Source of the DNA: Streptomyces sp. NBC_00442
Lineage (GTDB): Bacteria > Actinomycetota > Actinomycetes > Streptomycetales > Streptomycetaceae
Assembly (NCBI RefSeq): GCF_036014195.1
Contig: NZ_CP107918.1
Coordinates: 2,232,001-2,296,000 of the forward strand
Direction: 5' to 3'
DNA length: 64,000 nucleotides
Shown here: piece after piece, positions 36,161 through 45,372 of the stretch
Layout of the letters: the number at the start of each line of letters is the position of its first letter
Numbering within the stretch: position 1 is the first letter of the stretch
Program-made: the position numbers and the translations under genes
Notes under the pieces: generated by a model
Seen by the model: only the letters and a program-made list of their open reading frames with translations
Told to the model about the DNA's origin: nothing
The model's database searches: none

Positions 36161-39100
36161 GTGCAACAGGAAGCGCAGCAGAACGCGCAGAACAAAGCGC
36201 AGCAGAAGGCGCAGCACCGGCGCGACGCCGCCGACGCACTGGTGCGCGCGGGCAGCTTCTTCACCCGCGCCGAGGTCTCCGAGGATCTGCGGACCGTGCA
36301 CCGCACGGGTGGCCGGCAGGCGGAATCCTTCTACCGGGACCGCTGGAGCCACGACAAGGTCGTGTACTCGACGCACGGCGTGAACTGCACCGGTTCGTGC
36401 CGGTGGAAGGTGTACGTCAAGGACGGGATCATCACCTGGGAGACCCAGGCCACCGACTACCCCTCCGTCGGCCCCGACCGCCCGGAGTACGAGCCGCGCG
36501 GCTGCCCCCGTGGCGCCTCCTTCTCCTGGTACAGCTACTCGCCGACCCGCGTCCGGTACCCGCACGTGCGCGGCGAACTCCTGACGATGTACCGCGAGGC
36601 CAAGGCGCGCCTGGGTGATCCCGTCCTGGCGTGGGCCGACATCCAGGGTGACCCCGAGCGGCGCCGCCGGTATCAGAAGGCGCGCGGCAAGGGCGGTCTG
36701 GTCCGGGCGAGCTGGGAGGAGGCCGTCGAGATCGTCGCGGCGGCCCACGTCCACACCATCAAGGAGCACGGCCCCGACCGGGTCGCCGGCTTCTCCCCCA
36801 TCCCCGCGATGTCGATGGCCTCGCACGCGGCCGGCGCCCGCTTCCACTCGCTCATCGGCGCGCCGATGCTCTCCTTCTACGACTGGTACGCGGACCTGCC
36901 CGTCGCGTCCCCGCAGGTCTTCGGCGACCAGACGGACGTCCCGGAGTCCGGCGACTGGTGGGACGCGGCCTATCTGATGATGTGGGGCTCCAACGTTCCC
37001 GTGACCCGCACGCCCGACGCGCACTGGATGACCGAGGCGCGCTATCGCGGCCAGAAGGTCGTCACCGTGTCCCCGGACTACGCGGACAACACCAAATTCG
37101 CCGACGAGTGGATGCATCCGCATCCCGGAACGGACGGTGCGCTCGCCCTCGCGATGGGCCATGTCGTCCTCAAGGAATTCTTCGTCGACCGGCAGACGCC
37201 GTTCTTCACGGACTACGTGCGCAAGTACACCGATCTTCCTTTTCTGGTGTCCCTCAGGGAAACCGAGGAAGGGCTCGTTCCGCACAAGTTCGTGACCGCG
37301 GCCGACCTCGGCGAGGACACGGAGAACGCCCAGTGGAAGACCGTCCTCATCGACGACGTCACGGGTGAACCGACCGTCCCCAACGGCACGTTGGGCCACC
37401 GCTGGGGCACGACGCCCGAGTGGAACCTGGACCTGGGTGACACGGTGCCCCGGCTCACCCTCCTGGAGGAGAGCGGCGGCGAGAGCGCCGAGGTGGTCCT
37501 GCCCCGGTTCGAGGAGACCGCCGAGGGCGCCGAGGGCGTCGTACGCCGGGGCGTCCCGGTCCGGCGCATCGGCGGCCGGGCCGTCACCACCGTGTACGAC
37601 CTGATGCTGGCGCAGTACGGGGTGGGCCGCGCGGGCCTGCCCGGCGCCTGGCCCACGTCGTACGAGGACACCACGACGCCCGGCACCCCCGGCTGGCAGG
37701 AGACCCTCACCTCCGTACCGGCAGCCCAAGTGACGCGCGTGGCACGGGAGTTCGCCGACACGGCCGAGAGGTCCGGCGGCCGCTGCATGATCCTCATGGG
37801 GGCCGGCACCAACCACTGGTTCCACTCCGAGACCATCTACCGCGCCTTCCTGGCCCTGCTCACCCTGACCGGCTGCCAGGGCCGCAACGGCGGCGGCTGG
37901 GGGCACTACGTCGGGCAGGAGAAGTGCCGCCCGGTCACCGGCTGGGCGACGCTCGCGAGCGCCTCCGACTGGGCCCGGCCGCCCCGGCACATGATCGGCG
38001 CGGGCTGGTTCTATCTGCACACCGACCAGTGGCGTTACGACACGCTGCCCGCCGAGGCGCTGGCATCGCCGCTCGGCGACGGCCGGTTCGAGGGGATGAC
38101 CGGCGCCGACTGCCTGGCCGCATCCGCCCGCATGGGCTGGATGCCGTCGTATCCGACCTTCGACCGCAACCCCCTGGACCTCGGCGAGGCCGACGACCCC
38201 GTCCAGCACGTGGTGGACGAACTCAAGGCGGGGCGGCTCGGCTTCGCCGGCGAGGACCCGGACGCGCCGCACAACTGGCCGCGCGTCCTGAACGTGTGGC
38301 GTGCCAACCTGCTCGGCTCCAGCTCCAAGGGCAACGAGTACTTCCTCAAGCATCTGCTCGGCACGCACTCCAACCTGCCCGACGACGGCCCGCGGTGCGC
38401 CCCGCGCGATGTGACCTGGCACCAGGAGGACGTCGAGGGCAAGCTCGACCTGCTGCTCGCGATGGACTTCCGGATGACGTCCACGACGCTGCTCAGCGAT
38501 GTCGTGCTGCCGGCCGCCACCTGGTACGAGAAGCACGATCTGTCCTCGACCGACATGCATCCCTTCCTGCACGCCTTCACCCCGGCCGTGGACCCGCCGT
38601 GGCAGGCCCGCTCGGACTACGACGCCTTCCACGCGATCGCCGGCCGCTTCGGTGAGCTGGCCAAGGAGCATCTCGGGGTGCGCAGGGACGTCGTCGCGAG
38701 CGCGCTCCAGCACGACACCCCGGGCGGCGAGATGGCACAGCCGGGCGGCGTGGCGCTCGACTGGTCGAAGGGCGAGTGCGAGCCCGTGCCGGGCAGGACG
38801 ATGTACAACCTGACCGTCGTGGAGCGGGACTACGGCGCTGTCGGTGAGAAGTTCGCGGCGCTCGGACCCCTCGTCGACCGGCTCGGCGTCACCACCAAGG
38901 CGATCACCTTCGACGTCGCCGAGGAGATCGCGTATCTGGGTGAGAAGAACGGACTGGTGCGCTCGGGCGTGGCCGAGGGGCGGCCGCGTCTGGACACCGC
39001 TCAGCGGGCCTGCGAGGCGATCCTGTCGCTGTCCGGCACCTCCAACGGGCGCCTGGCGACCCAGGGTTTCGAGACCCTGGAGAAGAAGACCGGGCAGCAC

Positions 39101-39859
39101 ATGGCCCACCTGGCCGCCGAGGCCGAGGGCAAGCGCATCACGTTCGCGGACACCCAGGCCCGCCCCGTTCCGGTGATCACCTCGCCGGAGTGGTCGGGCA
39201 GCGAGTCCGGCGGGCGGCGCTACACCGCCTTCACCGTCAACACCGAACACCTCAAGCCCTGGCACACCTTGACGGGCCGTCAGCACTTCTTCCTGGACCA
39301 CGACTGGATCCACGAGGTCGGCGAGGCACTGCCCGTCTACAAACCGCCGCTCGACATGCACCGCCTGTACGGGGAGCCCGAGTTGGGCGCCACCGACGGC
39401 AAGCAGGTGGCGGTCCGCTACCTCACCCCGCACAACAAGTGGGCGATCCACAGCCAGTACCAGGACAACCTGTACATGATGACGCTCGGCCGGGGCGGCC
39501 AGACGATCTGGATGTCGCCGCAGGACGCCGACGCGATCGGCGTGCGCGACAACGACTGGATCGAGGCGGTCAACCGCAACGGCGTGGTCACGGCCCGCGC
39601 GATCGTCTCGCACAAGATGCCCGCCGGCACCGTCTACATGAACCACGCGCAGGAGCGCACGGTCGGTGTGCCGAGGACCGAGAAGACCGGCAAGCGCGGC
39701 GGCATCCACAACTCGCTGACCCGGATCATGCTCAAGCCCACCCATCTCGTGGGCGGTTACGCCCAGTTGACGTGGGCGTTCAACTACCTCGGGCCGACCG
39801 GAAACCAGCGTGACGAGGTCACCGTCATCCGCCGCCGCGACCAGAAGGTGGAGTACTGA
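36161..39859 (+). CDS. narG: Respiratory nitrate reductase alpha subunit
   Basis: 1232 residues. The N-terminal Fe-S cluster signature has His in place of the first Cys (HGVNCTGSC, later RGCPRG), typical of NarG. The Asp ligand region of the Mo-bis-MGD centre is YADLPVASPQVFGDQTDVPES. It reduces nitrate to nitrite on the cytoplasmic face of the membrane. The first ~20 residues are Gln/Ala-rich. The GTG start has AGGAG 5 nt upstream. It is the first gene of a tightly packed narGHJI operon; narH follows after 1 nt. Confidence 0.97.
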   Translation: MQQEAQQNAQNKAQQKAQHRRDAADALVRAGSFFTRAEVSEDLRTVHRTGGRQAESFYRDRWSHDKVVYSTHGVNCTGSCRWKVYVKDGIITWETQATDYPSVGPDRPEYEPRGCPRGASFSWYSYSPTRVRYPHVRGELLTMYREAKARLGDPVLAWADIQGDPERRRRYQKARGKGGLVRASWEEAVEIVAAAHVHTIKEHGPDRVAGFSPIPAMSMASHAAGARFHSLIGAPMLSFYDWYADLPVASPQVFGDQTDVPESGDWWDAAYLMMWGSNVPVTRTPDAHWMTEARYRGQKVVTVSPDYADNTKFADEWMHPHPGTDGALALAMGHVVLKEFFVDRQTPFFTDYVRKYTDLPFLVSLRETEEGLVPHKFVTAADLGEDTENAQWKTVLIDDVTGEPTVPNGTLGHRWGTTPEWNLDLGDTVPRLTLLEESGGESAEVVLPRFEETAEGAEGVVRRGVPVRRIGGRAVTTVYDLMLAQYGVGRAGLPGAWPTSYEDTTTPGTPGWQETLTSVPAAQVTRVAREFADTAERSGGRCMILMGAGTNHWFHSETIYRAFLALLTLTGCQGRNGGGWGHYVGQEKCRPVTGWATLASASDWARPPRHMIGAGWFYLHTDQWRYDTLPAEALASPLGDGRFEGMTGADCLAASARMGWMPSYPTFDRNPLDLGEADDPVQHVVDELKAGRLGFAGEDPDAPHNWPRVLNVWRANLLGSSSKGNEYFLKHLLGTHSNLPDDGPRCAPRDVTWHQEDVEGKLDLLLAMDFRMTSTTLLSDVVLPAATWYEKHDLSSTDMHPFLHAFTPAVDPPWQARSDYDAFHAIAGRFGELAKEHLGVRRDVVASALQHDTPGGEMAQPGGVALDWSKGECEPVPGRTMYNLTVVERDYGAVGEKFAALGPLVDRLGVTTKAITFDVAEEIAYLGEKNGLVRSGVAEGRPRLDTAQRACEAILSLSGTSNGRLATQGFETLEKKTGQHMAHLAAEAEGKRITFADTQARPVPVITSPEWSGSESGGRRYTAFTVNTEHLKPWHTLTGRQHFFLDHDWIHEVGEALPVYKPPLDMHRLYGEPELGATDGKQVAVRYLTPHNKWAIHSQYQDNLYMMTLGRGGQTIWMSPQDADAIGVRDNDWIEAVNRNGVVTARAIVSHKMPAGTVYMNHAQERTVGVPRTEKTGKRGGIHNSLTRIMLKPTHLVGGYAQLTWAFNYLGPTGNQRDEVTVIRRRDQKVEY

Positions 39860-39860
39860 G

Positions 39861-41381
39861 ATGCGCGTGATGGCCCAGATAGCCATGGTCATGAACCTCG
39901 ACAAGTGCATCGGCTGCCACACCTGCTCGGTCACCTGCAAGCAGGCGTGGACCAACCGGCAGGGCACCGAGTACGTCTGGTTCAACAACGTCGAGACCCT
40001 CCCCGGCCAGGGATATCCGCGCCGCTGGGAGGACCAGGAGAAGTGGAAGGGCGGCTGGGAGCGCACCCGCTCCGGCAAGCTGCGCCTGCGCGCGGGCAGC
40101 CGCCTCAAGCGCCTCGGCACCATCTTCGCCAACCCCGAACTCCCCGGCATCGACGACTACTACCAGCCGTGGACGTACGAGTACAAGAACCTGATCGACG
40201 CCCCGGCCGGCAACGACCTGCCCGTCGCGCGGCCCGTGTCCAGCCTCACCGGTGAGCCCGTCGACACGATCGAGTGGGGCCCCAACTGGGACGACAACCT
40301 GGGCGGCGCCCCCCAGAACGCTCCGCTCGACCCCATCGTGGAGAAGATCCGCGACGAGGTCGGCGAGAAGATCCGCTTCGAGTTCGAGCAGAGCTTCATG
40401 TTCTATCTGCCGCGGGTGTGCGAGCACTGTCTCAACCCGGCGTGCGTCTCCTCGTGCCCGTCGGGCGCGATGTACAAGCGCGAGGAGGACGGCATCGTCC
40501 TGGTCGACCAGGACCAGTGCCGCGGCTGGCGCATGTGTGTGACGGGCTGCCCGTACAAGAAGGTCTACTTCAACCACGCCACCGGCAAGGCCGAGAAGTG
40601 CACGTTCTGCTTCCCCCGCATCGAGGTGGGCCTGCCGACCGTCTGCTCGGAGACCTGCGTCGGGCGGATGCGCTACCTCGGCGTGATGCTGTACGACGCC
40701 GACAAGGTGGCCCAGGCGGCCTCGGTCGAGGACGAACACGACCTGTATCCAAGCCAGTTGGAGTGCTTCCTCGACCCCACCGACCCGGCGGTCATCGCCG
40801 CGGCGCAGGCCTCGGGCATCACCCGCGAGTGGGTCGAGGCGGCCCGCCGCTCCCCCGTGTACGACCTGATCGCCACCTACCAGGTCGCGCTTCCGCTGCA
40901 CCCGGAGTACCGCACGATGCCGATGGTCTGGTACGTGCCGCCGCTCTCCCCGGTCGTCGAGGCGGTCGCCGCGAGCGGCCACGACGGCGAGGACGCCGGG
41001 AACCTGTTCGGCGCGATCGACGCGATGCGGATCCCCGTGGAATACCTGGCCGAGCTCCTCACCGCGGGCGACCCCTACCCCGTGGAGGCGGTGCTGCGGC
41101 GGATGGCCGCGATGCGCGCCCACATGCGCCGCGTCAACCTCGGCGAGGAGCGCGACGAGTCCGTCGCCGCGGCCGTGGGGCTCACCGGCACCGAGATGGA
41201 GGACCTGTTCCGGCTCCTGGCGATCGCCAAGTACGAGGACCGGTACGTGGTGCCCAGCGCGGCCCGCGCCGACGCCGAGGCCCTGGCCGACGCCCATCCC
41301 CTGGACGCCGCGTGCCCGGTCGGCGACGTCGGCAAGGAACGCGTCCTGTTGAACCTCTCCCCCACCCGGAGAATCGCATGA
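39861..41381 (+). CDS. narH: Respiratory nitrate reductase beta subunit
   Basis: 506 residues. Four Cys groups ligate the Fe-S clusters that carry electrons from NarI to NarG: CIGCHTCSVTC, CEHCLNPACVSSC, CRGWRMCVTGC and CTFC with CSETC. The third group has Trp replacing one Cys, as expected for the [3Fe-4S] cluster. The start MRVMAQIAMVMNLDKC at 39861 is one nt beyond the narG stop. The stop overlaps the narJ start (ATGA). Confidence 0.97.
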   Translation: MRVMAQIAMVMNLDKCIGCHTCSVTCKQAWTNRQGTEYVWFNNVETLPGQGYPRRWEDQEKWKGGWERTRSGKLRLRAGSRLKRLGTIFANPELPGIDDYYQPWTYEYKNLIDAPAGNDLPVARPVSSLTGEPVDTIEWGPNWDDNLGGAPQNAPLDPIVEKIRDEVGEKIRFEFEQSFMFYLPRVCEHCLNPACVSSCPSGAMYKREEDGIVLVDQDQCRGWRMCVTGCPYKKVYFNHATGKAEKCTFCFPRIEVGLPTVCSETCVGRMRYLGVMLYDADKVAQAASVEDEHDLYPSQLECFLDPTDPAVIAAAQASGITREWVEAARRSPVYDLIATYQVALPLHPEYRTMPMVWYVPPLSPVVEAVAASGHDGEDAGNLFGAIDAMRIPVEYLAELLTAGDPYPVEAVLRRMAAMRAHMRRVNLGEERDESVAAAVGLTGTEMEDLFRLLAIAKYEDRYVVPSAARADAEALADAHPLDAACPVGDVGKERVLLNLSPTRRIA

Positions 41382-42019
41382 ACCCCGAGAGCTCAGCCGT
41401 CCTGCGCCTGGTCGCGGCCCGCTGCCTGCGCTACCCCGACTCCCTGTTCTTCGCCCAACTCCCCTTGTTGCGCGAGGCGTTGCGGCGCACACCCGGGTCG
41501 GCCGCCGAGCGGCTCCAGGCGTTCGTGGACACGGCGGCGGCCACCGACCCGTTGGACCTGGCGGCGCACTACACCTCCACGTTCGACACCCGTAACCGGC
41601 GCTGTCTGTATCTGACGTGGTGGACCGACGGCGACACCCGCCGCCGCGGCCTCTCGCTGGTGCGGATCAAGCGGATCTACCGCGACCACGGCCTGGAGTT
41701 CAGCCACGAGGAACTTCCCGACTTCCTGCCGGCCGCCCTGGAGTTCGCCGGGCGCCACGAGGAGTCCGGCACCCTGCTGCTCCAGGAGCACCGGGCGGGG
41801 CTCGAACTGCTGCGTCTCGCCCTGACCGAGACCGGCACCCCGTACGCCGACGTGCTCGAAGCGGTCTGCGCGACCCTGCCGGGCGCCTCGCCGACGACGA
41901 AGGCGGAAGCGAAGGCGCTGGCCAAGGCGGGACCGCCGCAGGAAACCGTGGGCCTCGAACCCTTCGGGCCCGGCGTCGAGCTGCCGTGGCCCGGCTTCCC
42001 CGAGAGGAAGGCATCCTGA
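41378..42019 (+). CDS. narJ: Nitrate reductase assembly chaperone (delta)
   Basis: 213 residues of the NarJ/TorD-type helical chaperone family, with YTSTFDTRNRRCLYLTWWTDGDTR and a C-terminal PGFPERKAS tail. NarJ holds apo-NarGH until the molybdenum cofactor and haem groups are inserted; it is not part of the final enzyme. ATGA overlap with narH and TGATG overlap with narI indicate coupled translation. Confidence 0.95.
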   Translation: MNPESSAVLRLVAARCLRYPDSLFFAQLPLLREALRRTPGSAAERLQAFVDTAAATDPLDLAAHYTSTFDTRNRRCLYLTWWTDGDTRRRGLSLVRIKRIYRDHGLEFSHEELPDFLPAALEFAGRHEESGTLLLQEHRAGLELLRLALTETGTPYADVLEAVCATLPGASPTTKAEAKALAKAGPPQETVGLEPFGPGVELPWPGFPERKAS

Positions 42020-42744
42020 TGGATCTGCTCCTGTGGGGCGTGCTGCCCTACGTGTCGATCGCGCTGCTGATCGCGGGCACCTTCTGGCGGGCCCGCTACG
42101 ACCGGTTCGGCTGGACCACGCACTCCACCCAGGTCCACGAGTCGAGGCTGCTGCGCATCGGCTCGCCGCTGTTCCACTTCGGGATGGCCTTCGTGGTCCT
42201 CGGCCACGTGGTGGGCCTGGTGGTCCCGCAGAGCTGGACGGACGCGGTGGGCGTGAGCGACCACACCTACCACCTGCTCGCCGTGTCGACGGGCGCCGTC
42301 GCGGGCGTCGCGGCGGCGGCCGGCATCGGCATCCTGGTGTTCCGCCGCTTCCGGGTCGCCGCGGTGCGCAGGGCGACCCTGCGCAGCGACCACCTGATGT
42401 ACACGTTCCTGCTGGGCGCGATGGTGCTCGGCCTGACCGCGACCATCCTCAACTCGACCGGGGCGACCGGGGATTACAACTACCGCGAGGGCATCTCGAT
42501 CTGGTTCCGCTCGCTGTTCACCTTCCAGCCCGACTACCACCTGATGGGCGCGGCGCCGCTCGCCTTCCAGCTGCACATCCTGTTCGGCTTCACGCTGTTC
42601 GCGCTGATCCCGTACTCGCGCCTGGTGCACATGTTCAGCGCGCCGGTGCAGTACCTGTTCCGCCCGTACGTCGTCTACCGGAGCCGCGACCCGAAGCTGA
42701 CGGCCAACCGGGCGGAGCGGCGCGGCTGGGAGAAGGTCCGGTGA
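42019..42744 (+). CDS. narI: Respiratory nitrate reductase gamma subunit (cytochrome b)
   Basis: 241 residues and five transmembrane helices. Histidines in HFGMAFVVLGHVVGL and FQLHILFGFTLF...SRLVHMF are the probable axial ligands of the two b haems that accept electrons from menaquinol. It begins within the narJ stop codon (TGATG) and ends overlapping the radical SAM gene start (GTGA). Confidence 0.96.
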   Translation: MDLLLWGVLPYVSIALLIAGTFWRARYDRFGWTTHSTQVHESRLLRIGSPLFHFGMAFVVLGHVVGLVVPQSWTDAVGVSDHTYHLLAVSTGAVAGVAAAAGIGILVFRRFRVAAVRRATLRSDHLMYTFLLGAMVLGLTATILNSTGATGDYNYREGISIWFRSLFTFQPDYHLMGAAPLAFQLHILFGFTLFALIPYSRLVHMFSAPVQYLFRPYVVYRSRDPKLTANRAERRGWEKVR

Positions 42745-43919
42745 GCGGGCGCACCCTGGTGCGCAGGCCCCGGCACGCGATGGCGGAGCGGCCGTTCATC
42801 GTCATCTGGGAGGCCACCCGGGCCTGCCCGCTGGCCTGTCTGCACTGCCGGGCCGAAGCGCAGCCGGACCGGGATCCGGGCGAGCTGGACGGGATGGACG
42901 CCCGGCTGCTGATGGACCAGATCGCCGCGTTCGGGAAGCCGAGCCCGCTGTTCGTCATCACCGGCGGCGATCCCTTCCAGCGACCCGACCTCAACGACCT
43001 CGTCGCCTACGGCACTTCGCTGGGGCTCAGGGTCGCGGTGTCGCCGTCCGGCACGCCGACCCTGAACCGGGCCAATCTGACGGCGGTGCGGGACGCGGGC
43101 GCGGTGGCACTGTCGCTGTCGCTCGACGGGTCGACGGCGGAGCGCCACGACGCCTTCCGGGGCGTCGACGGCGTCTTCGACTGGACCCTGGACGGCTGGC
43201 GCACCGCTCGCGAGCTCGGCCTCAAGGTGCAGATCAACACCACCGTCACCCGCGCCGCCCTGCCCGACCTCGCCGACATCGCGGCCCTGGTGCGGCGCGA
43301 GGGCGCGATGCTGTGGTCCGGTTTCGTCCTGGTGCCGACCGGGCGCGGCGCGGACCTGGCGGCACTGACCCCGCACGAGATCGAGGACGTCCTGCACTTC
43401 CTGTACGACTGCGGCTCGGTCATCGCCACGAAGACGACCGAAGGCCACCACTTCCGGCGCGTCGCCCTCCAGCGCGCGATCCTGGCCCGCCACGGCGAAC
43501 AGCCCGCCCTCGGCCCCCTGCATCGCCAACTGACGAGAAGAGCGAACGAGTTGGGATTCTTCGAGGGCGAGGGACGCGCGGTGCGCAGGCCGCCGATGGA
43601 CGTGTCGTCCGGGCGGGGCTTCGTCTTCGTCTCGCACACCGGCGAGGTCCACCCGAGCGGCTTCCTGCCCGTCACCGCGGGCAATGTGAAGCACCATCCG
43701 CTGGCCGAGATCTACCGGGGTTCGGCCCTGTTCACGACGCTCCGCGACCCCGCCCTGCTGCGCGGTGCGTGCGGGCGCTGCGAGTTCAACACCGTGTGCG
43801 GCGGCTCGCGTTCACGGGCGTACGGGCTCACCGGCGACGTGCTCGCCGCCGACCCGTGGTGCGCGTACGAGCCCGGCACCTTCCCCTACGGGGACGACCT
43901 CCGAGAGCTGGTTCCATGA
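42741..43919 (+). CDS. Radical SAM/SPASM protein linked to nar
   Basis: 392 residues. The radical SAM motif CPLACLHC (CxxxCxxC) lies near residue 30 and the SAM-binding GGDP soon after. A C-terminal SPASM-type Cys set (CGRCEFNTVCGG, then a Cys in DPWCAYEP) would hold an auxiliary Fe-S cluster. It resembles the haem-associated radical SAM group (TIGR04053 or AhbD/NirJ-like), but the exact reaction is not known. It is translationally coupled to narI and to the next gene, so it belongs to the nar operon. GTG 42741 is used; ATG 42780 (MAERPF) is an alternative. Confidence 0.82.
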   Translation: MSGRTLVRRPRHAMAERPFIVIWEATRACPLACLHCRAEAQPDRDPGELDGMDARLLMDQIAAFGKPSPLFVITGGDPFQRPDLNDLVAYGTSLGLRVAVSPSGTPTLNRANLTAVRDAGAVALSLSLDGSTAERHDAFRGVDGVFDWTLDGWRTARELGLKVQINTTVTRAALPDLADIAALVRREGAMLWSGFVLVPTGRGADLAALTPHEIEDVLHFLYDCGSVIATKTTEGHHFRRVALQRAILARHGEQPALGPLHRQLTRRANELGFFEGEGRAVRRPPMDVSSGRGFVFVSHTGEVHPSGFLPVTAGNVKHHPLAEIYRGSALFTTLRDPALLRGACGRCEFNTVCGGSRSRAYGLTGDVLAADPWCAYEPGTFPYGDDLRELVP

Positions 43920-45292
43920 GATCGACACGATCGGTCATCGTCATCGGCGGGGGCATCAGCGGCCTCGCCGCCGCCTGGCAGTTGCGCGGCCGCGCCGACG
44001 TCACGGTCCTGGAGAGCGAGACGCGCGTCGGCGGCAAGCTCCGCACCGGCACGCTCGCCGGGGTGCCCGTCGACGAGGGCGCCGAATCGGTGATGGCGCT
44101 GCGGCCCGAGGCCGTCGACCTCGCCACCGCGGTCGGGCTCGGGCCCGCCCTTGCCGACCCGGCGCCCGCGCCCGTGACGGTGTGGACGCGGGGCGCGCTG
44201 CGTGCGATGCCCGCGGGACACGTGCTCGGTATCCCCTCCGACCCGGCGGCGCTCGCCGGCACGGGGCTCCTGTCGGACGGGGGCCTCGCGCGGCTGCGCG
44301 AAGAGCCGTCGCGGCCGGCCGCCCCCGTCACCGAGGACGTCCCGATCTCCGCCTACCTCACCGAACGCATCGGCCGTGAGGCGGTGGACCGCCTGGTGGA
44401 GCCGCTGCTCGGCGGTGTGTACGCGGGCAGCACCGACCGGCTGTCGCTGCGCTCGGCGATGCCGGGCGTGGCACGGATCGCCGAGCGCGGCGAACCGCTG
44501 CTTCCCGCCCTGCGCGGCCGCCCCCGCCCCCGCGGATCCTTCGTGCGGGGCATCGAGGGCGGCACCGGGCGGCTGCCGCTCGCCGTCGCCGGGGCGAGCG
44601 GGGCCCGTGTCCTGACCGGCACGACCGTACGGGGCATCGAGCGCACCGCGGCCGGCCTCTGGCGGGTCCAGGCGGCGACCGCGGACGGCCCCCTGCTGCT
44701 CTGCGCCGACGCGGTGATCCTCGCGGTACCCGCCTTCGCGGCGGCCGCGCTGCTCCGCCCGCACGCGCCGGGCGCCCACCGCGAGCTCTCGGCGATCCCG
44801 TACGCGAGCACGGCCGTCGTGACGATGGCCTTCGCGCGCGAGCGGGCCGGGTTCGCGGCGCTGCCCGCGGGCAACGGCTTCCTCGTGCCGCCCGTGGACG
44901 GCCACACCGTGAAGGCCGCCACCTTCCTGTCCACCAAGTGGGGATGGCAGACGAAGGCGGCACCGGACCGCTTCCTGCTGCGCGCCTCGGTGGGCCGCGC
45001 CGGCGAGGACCACCTCCTGGAACGCTCCGACCGCCACCTCGTGCGGGCCGCCCTGAACGACCTGCACCACGCGGCCGGCCCGATCGGCGATCCGGTCGCG
45101 GCCCGCGTCACCCGCTGGGAGCGCGGCCTGCCGCAGTACACGGTGGGCCACGCCGAGCGCCTGTCCCGGGTCCACGACGACATCGCGCGCCTGCCCGGCC
45201 TCGCCGTGTGCGGCGCCGCCTACGAGGGCGTCGGCATCGCGGCGTGCGTGGCGACGGGGCTCGCGGCGGCGCTGCGGGTGGCCGAGGGGTAG
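43916..45292 (+). CDS. Protoporphyrinogen/coproporphyrinogen oxidase-like flavoprotein
   Basis: 458 residues. N-terminal FAD-binding VIVIGGGISGLAAAWQL is followed by ESETRVGGKLRT and DEGAESVMA, and the C-terminal FAD site GLAVCGAAYEGVGIAACVATG, as in HemY/HemG oxidases. It would oxidise porphyrinogen in haem synthesis. Its ATGA overlap with the radical SAM gene makes it the last gene of the nar operon. It may supply extra haem for NarI, or make a variant tetrapyrrole. It is probably a second copy besides the housekeeping enzyme (inference). Confidence 0.85.
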   Translation: MRSTRSVIVIGGGISGLAAAWQLRGRADVTVLESETRVGGKLRTGTLAGVPVDEGAESVMALRPEAVDLATAVGLGPALADPAPAPVTVWTRGALRAMPAGHVLGIPSDPAALAGTGLLSDGGLARLREEPSRPAAPVTEDVPISAYLTERIGREAVDRLVEPLLGGVYAGSTDRLSLRSAMPGVARIAERGEPLLPALRGRPRPRGSFVRGIEGGTGRLPLAVAGASGARVLTGTTVRGIERTAAGLWRVQAATADGPLLLCADAVILAVPAFAAAALLRPHAPGAHRELSAIPYASTAVVTMAFARERAGFAALPAGNGFLVPPVDGHTVKAATFLSTKWGWQTKAAPDRFLLRASVGRAGEDHLLERSDRHLVRAALNDLHHAAGPIGDPVAARVTRWERGLPQYTVGHAERLSRVHDDIARLPGLAVCGAAYEGVGIAACVATGLAAALRVAEG

Positions 45293-45372
45293 CCGGGGGC
45301 CCGGCCGGGGCGGCGCCACCCGCATGGCGCCCCGCTCGCGCAGCCCCGGTGCCCGCGCCGCAGGATGGGGGG

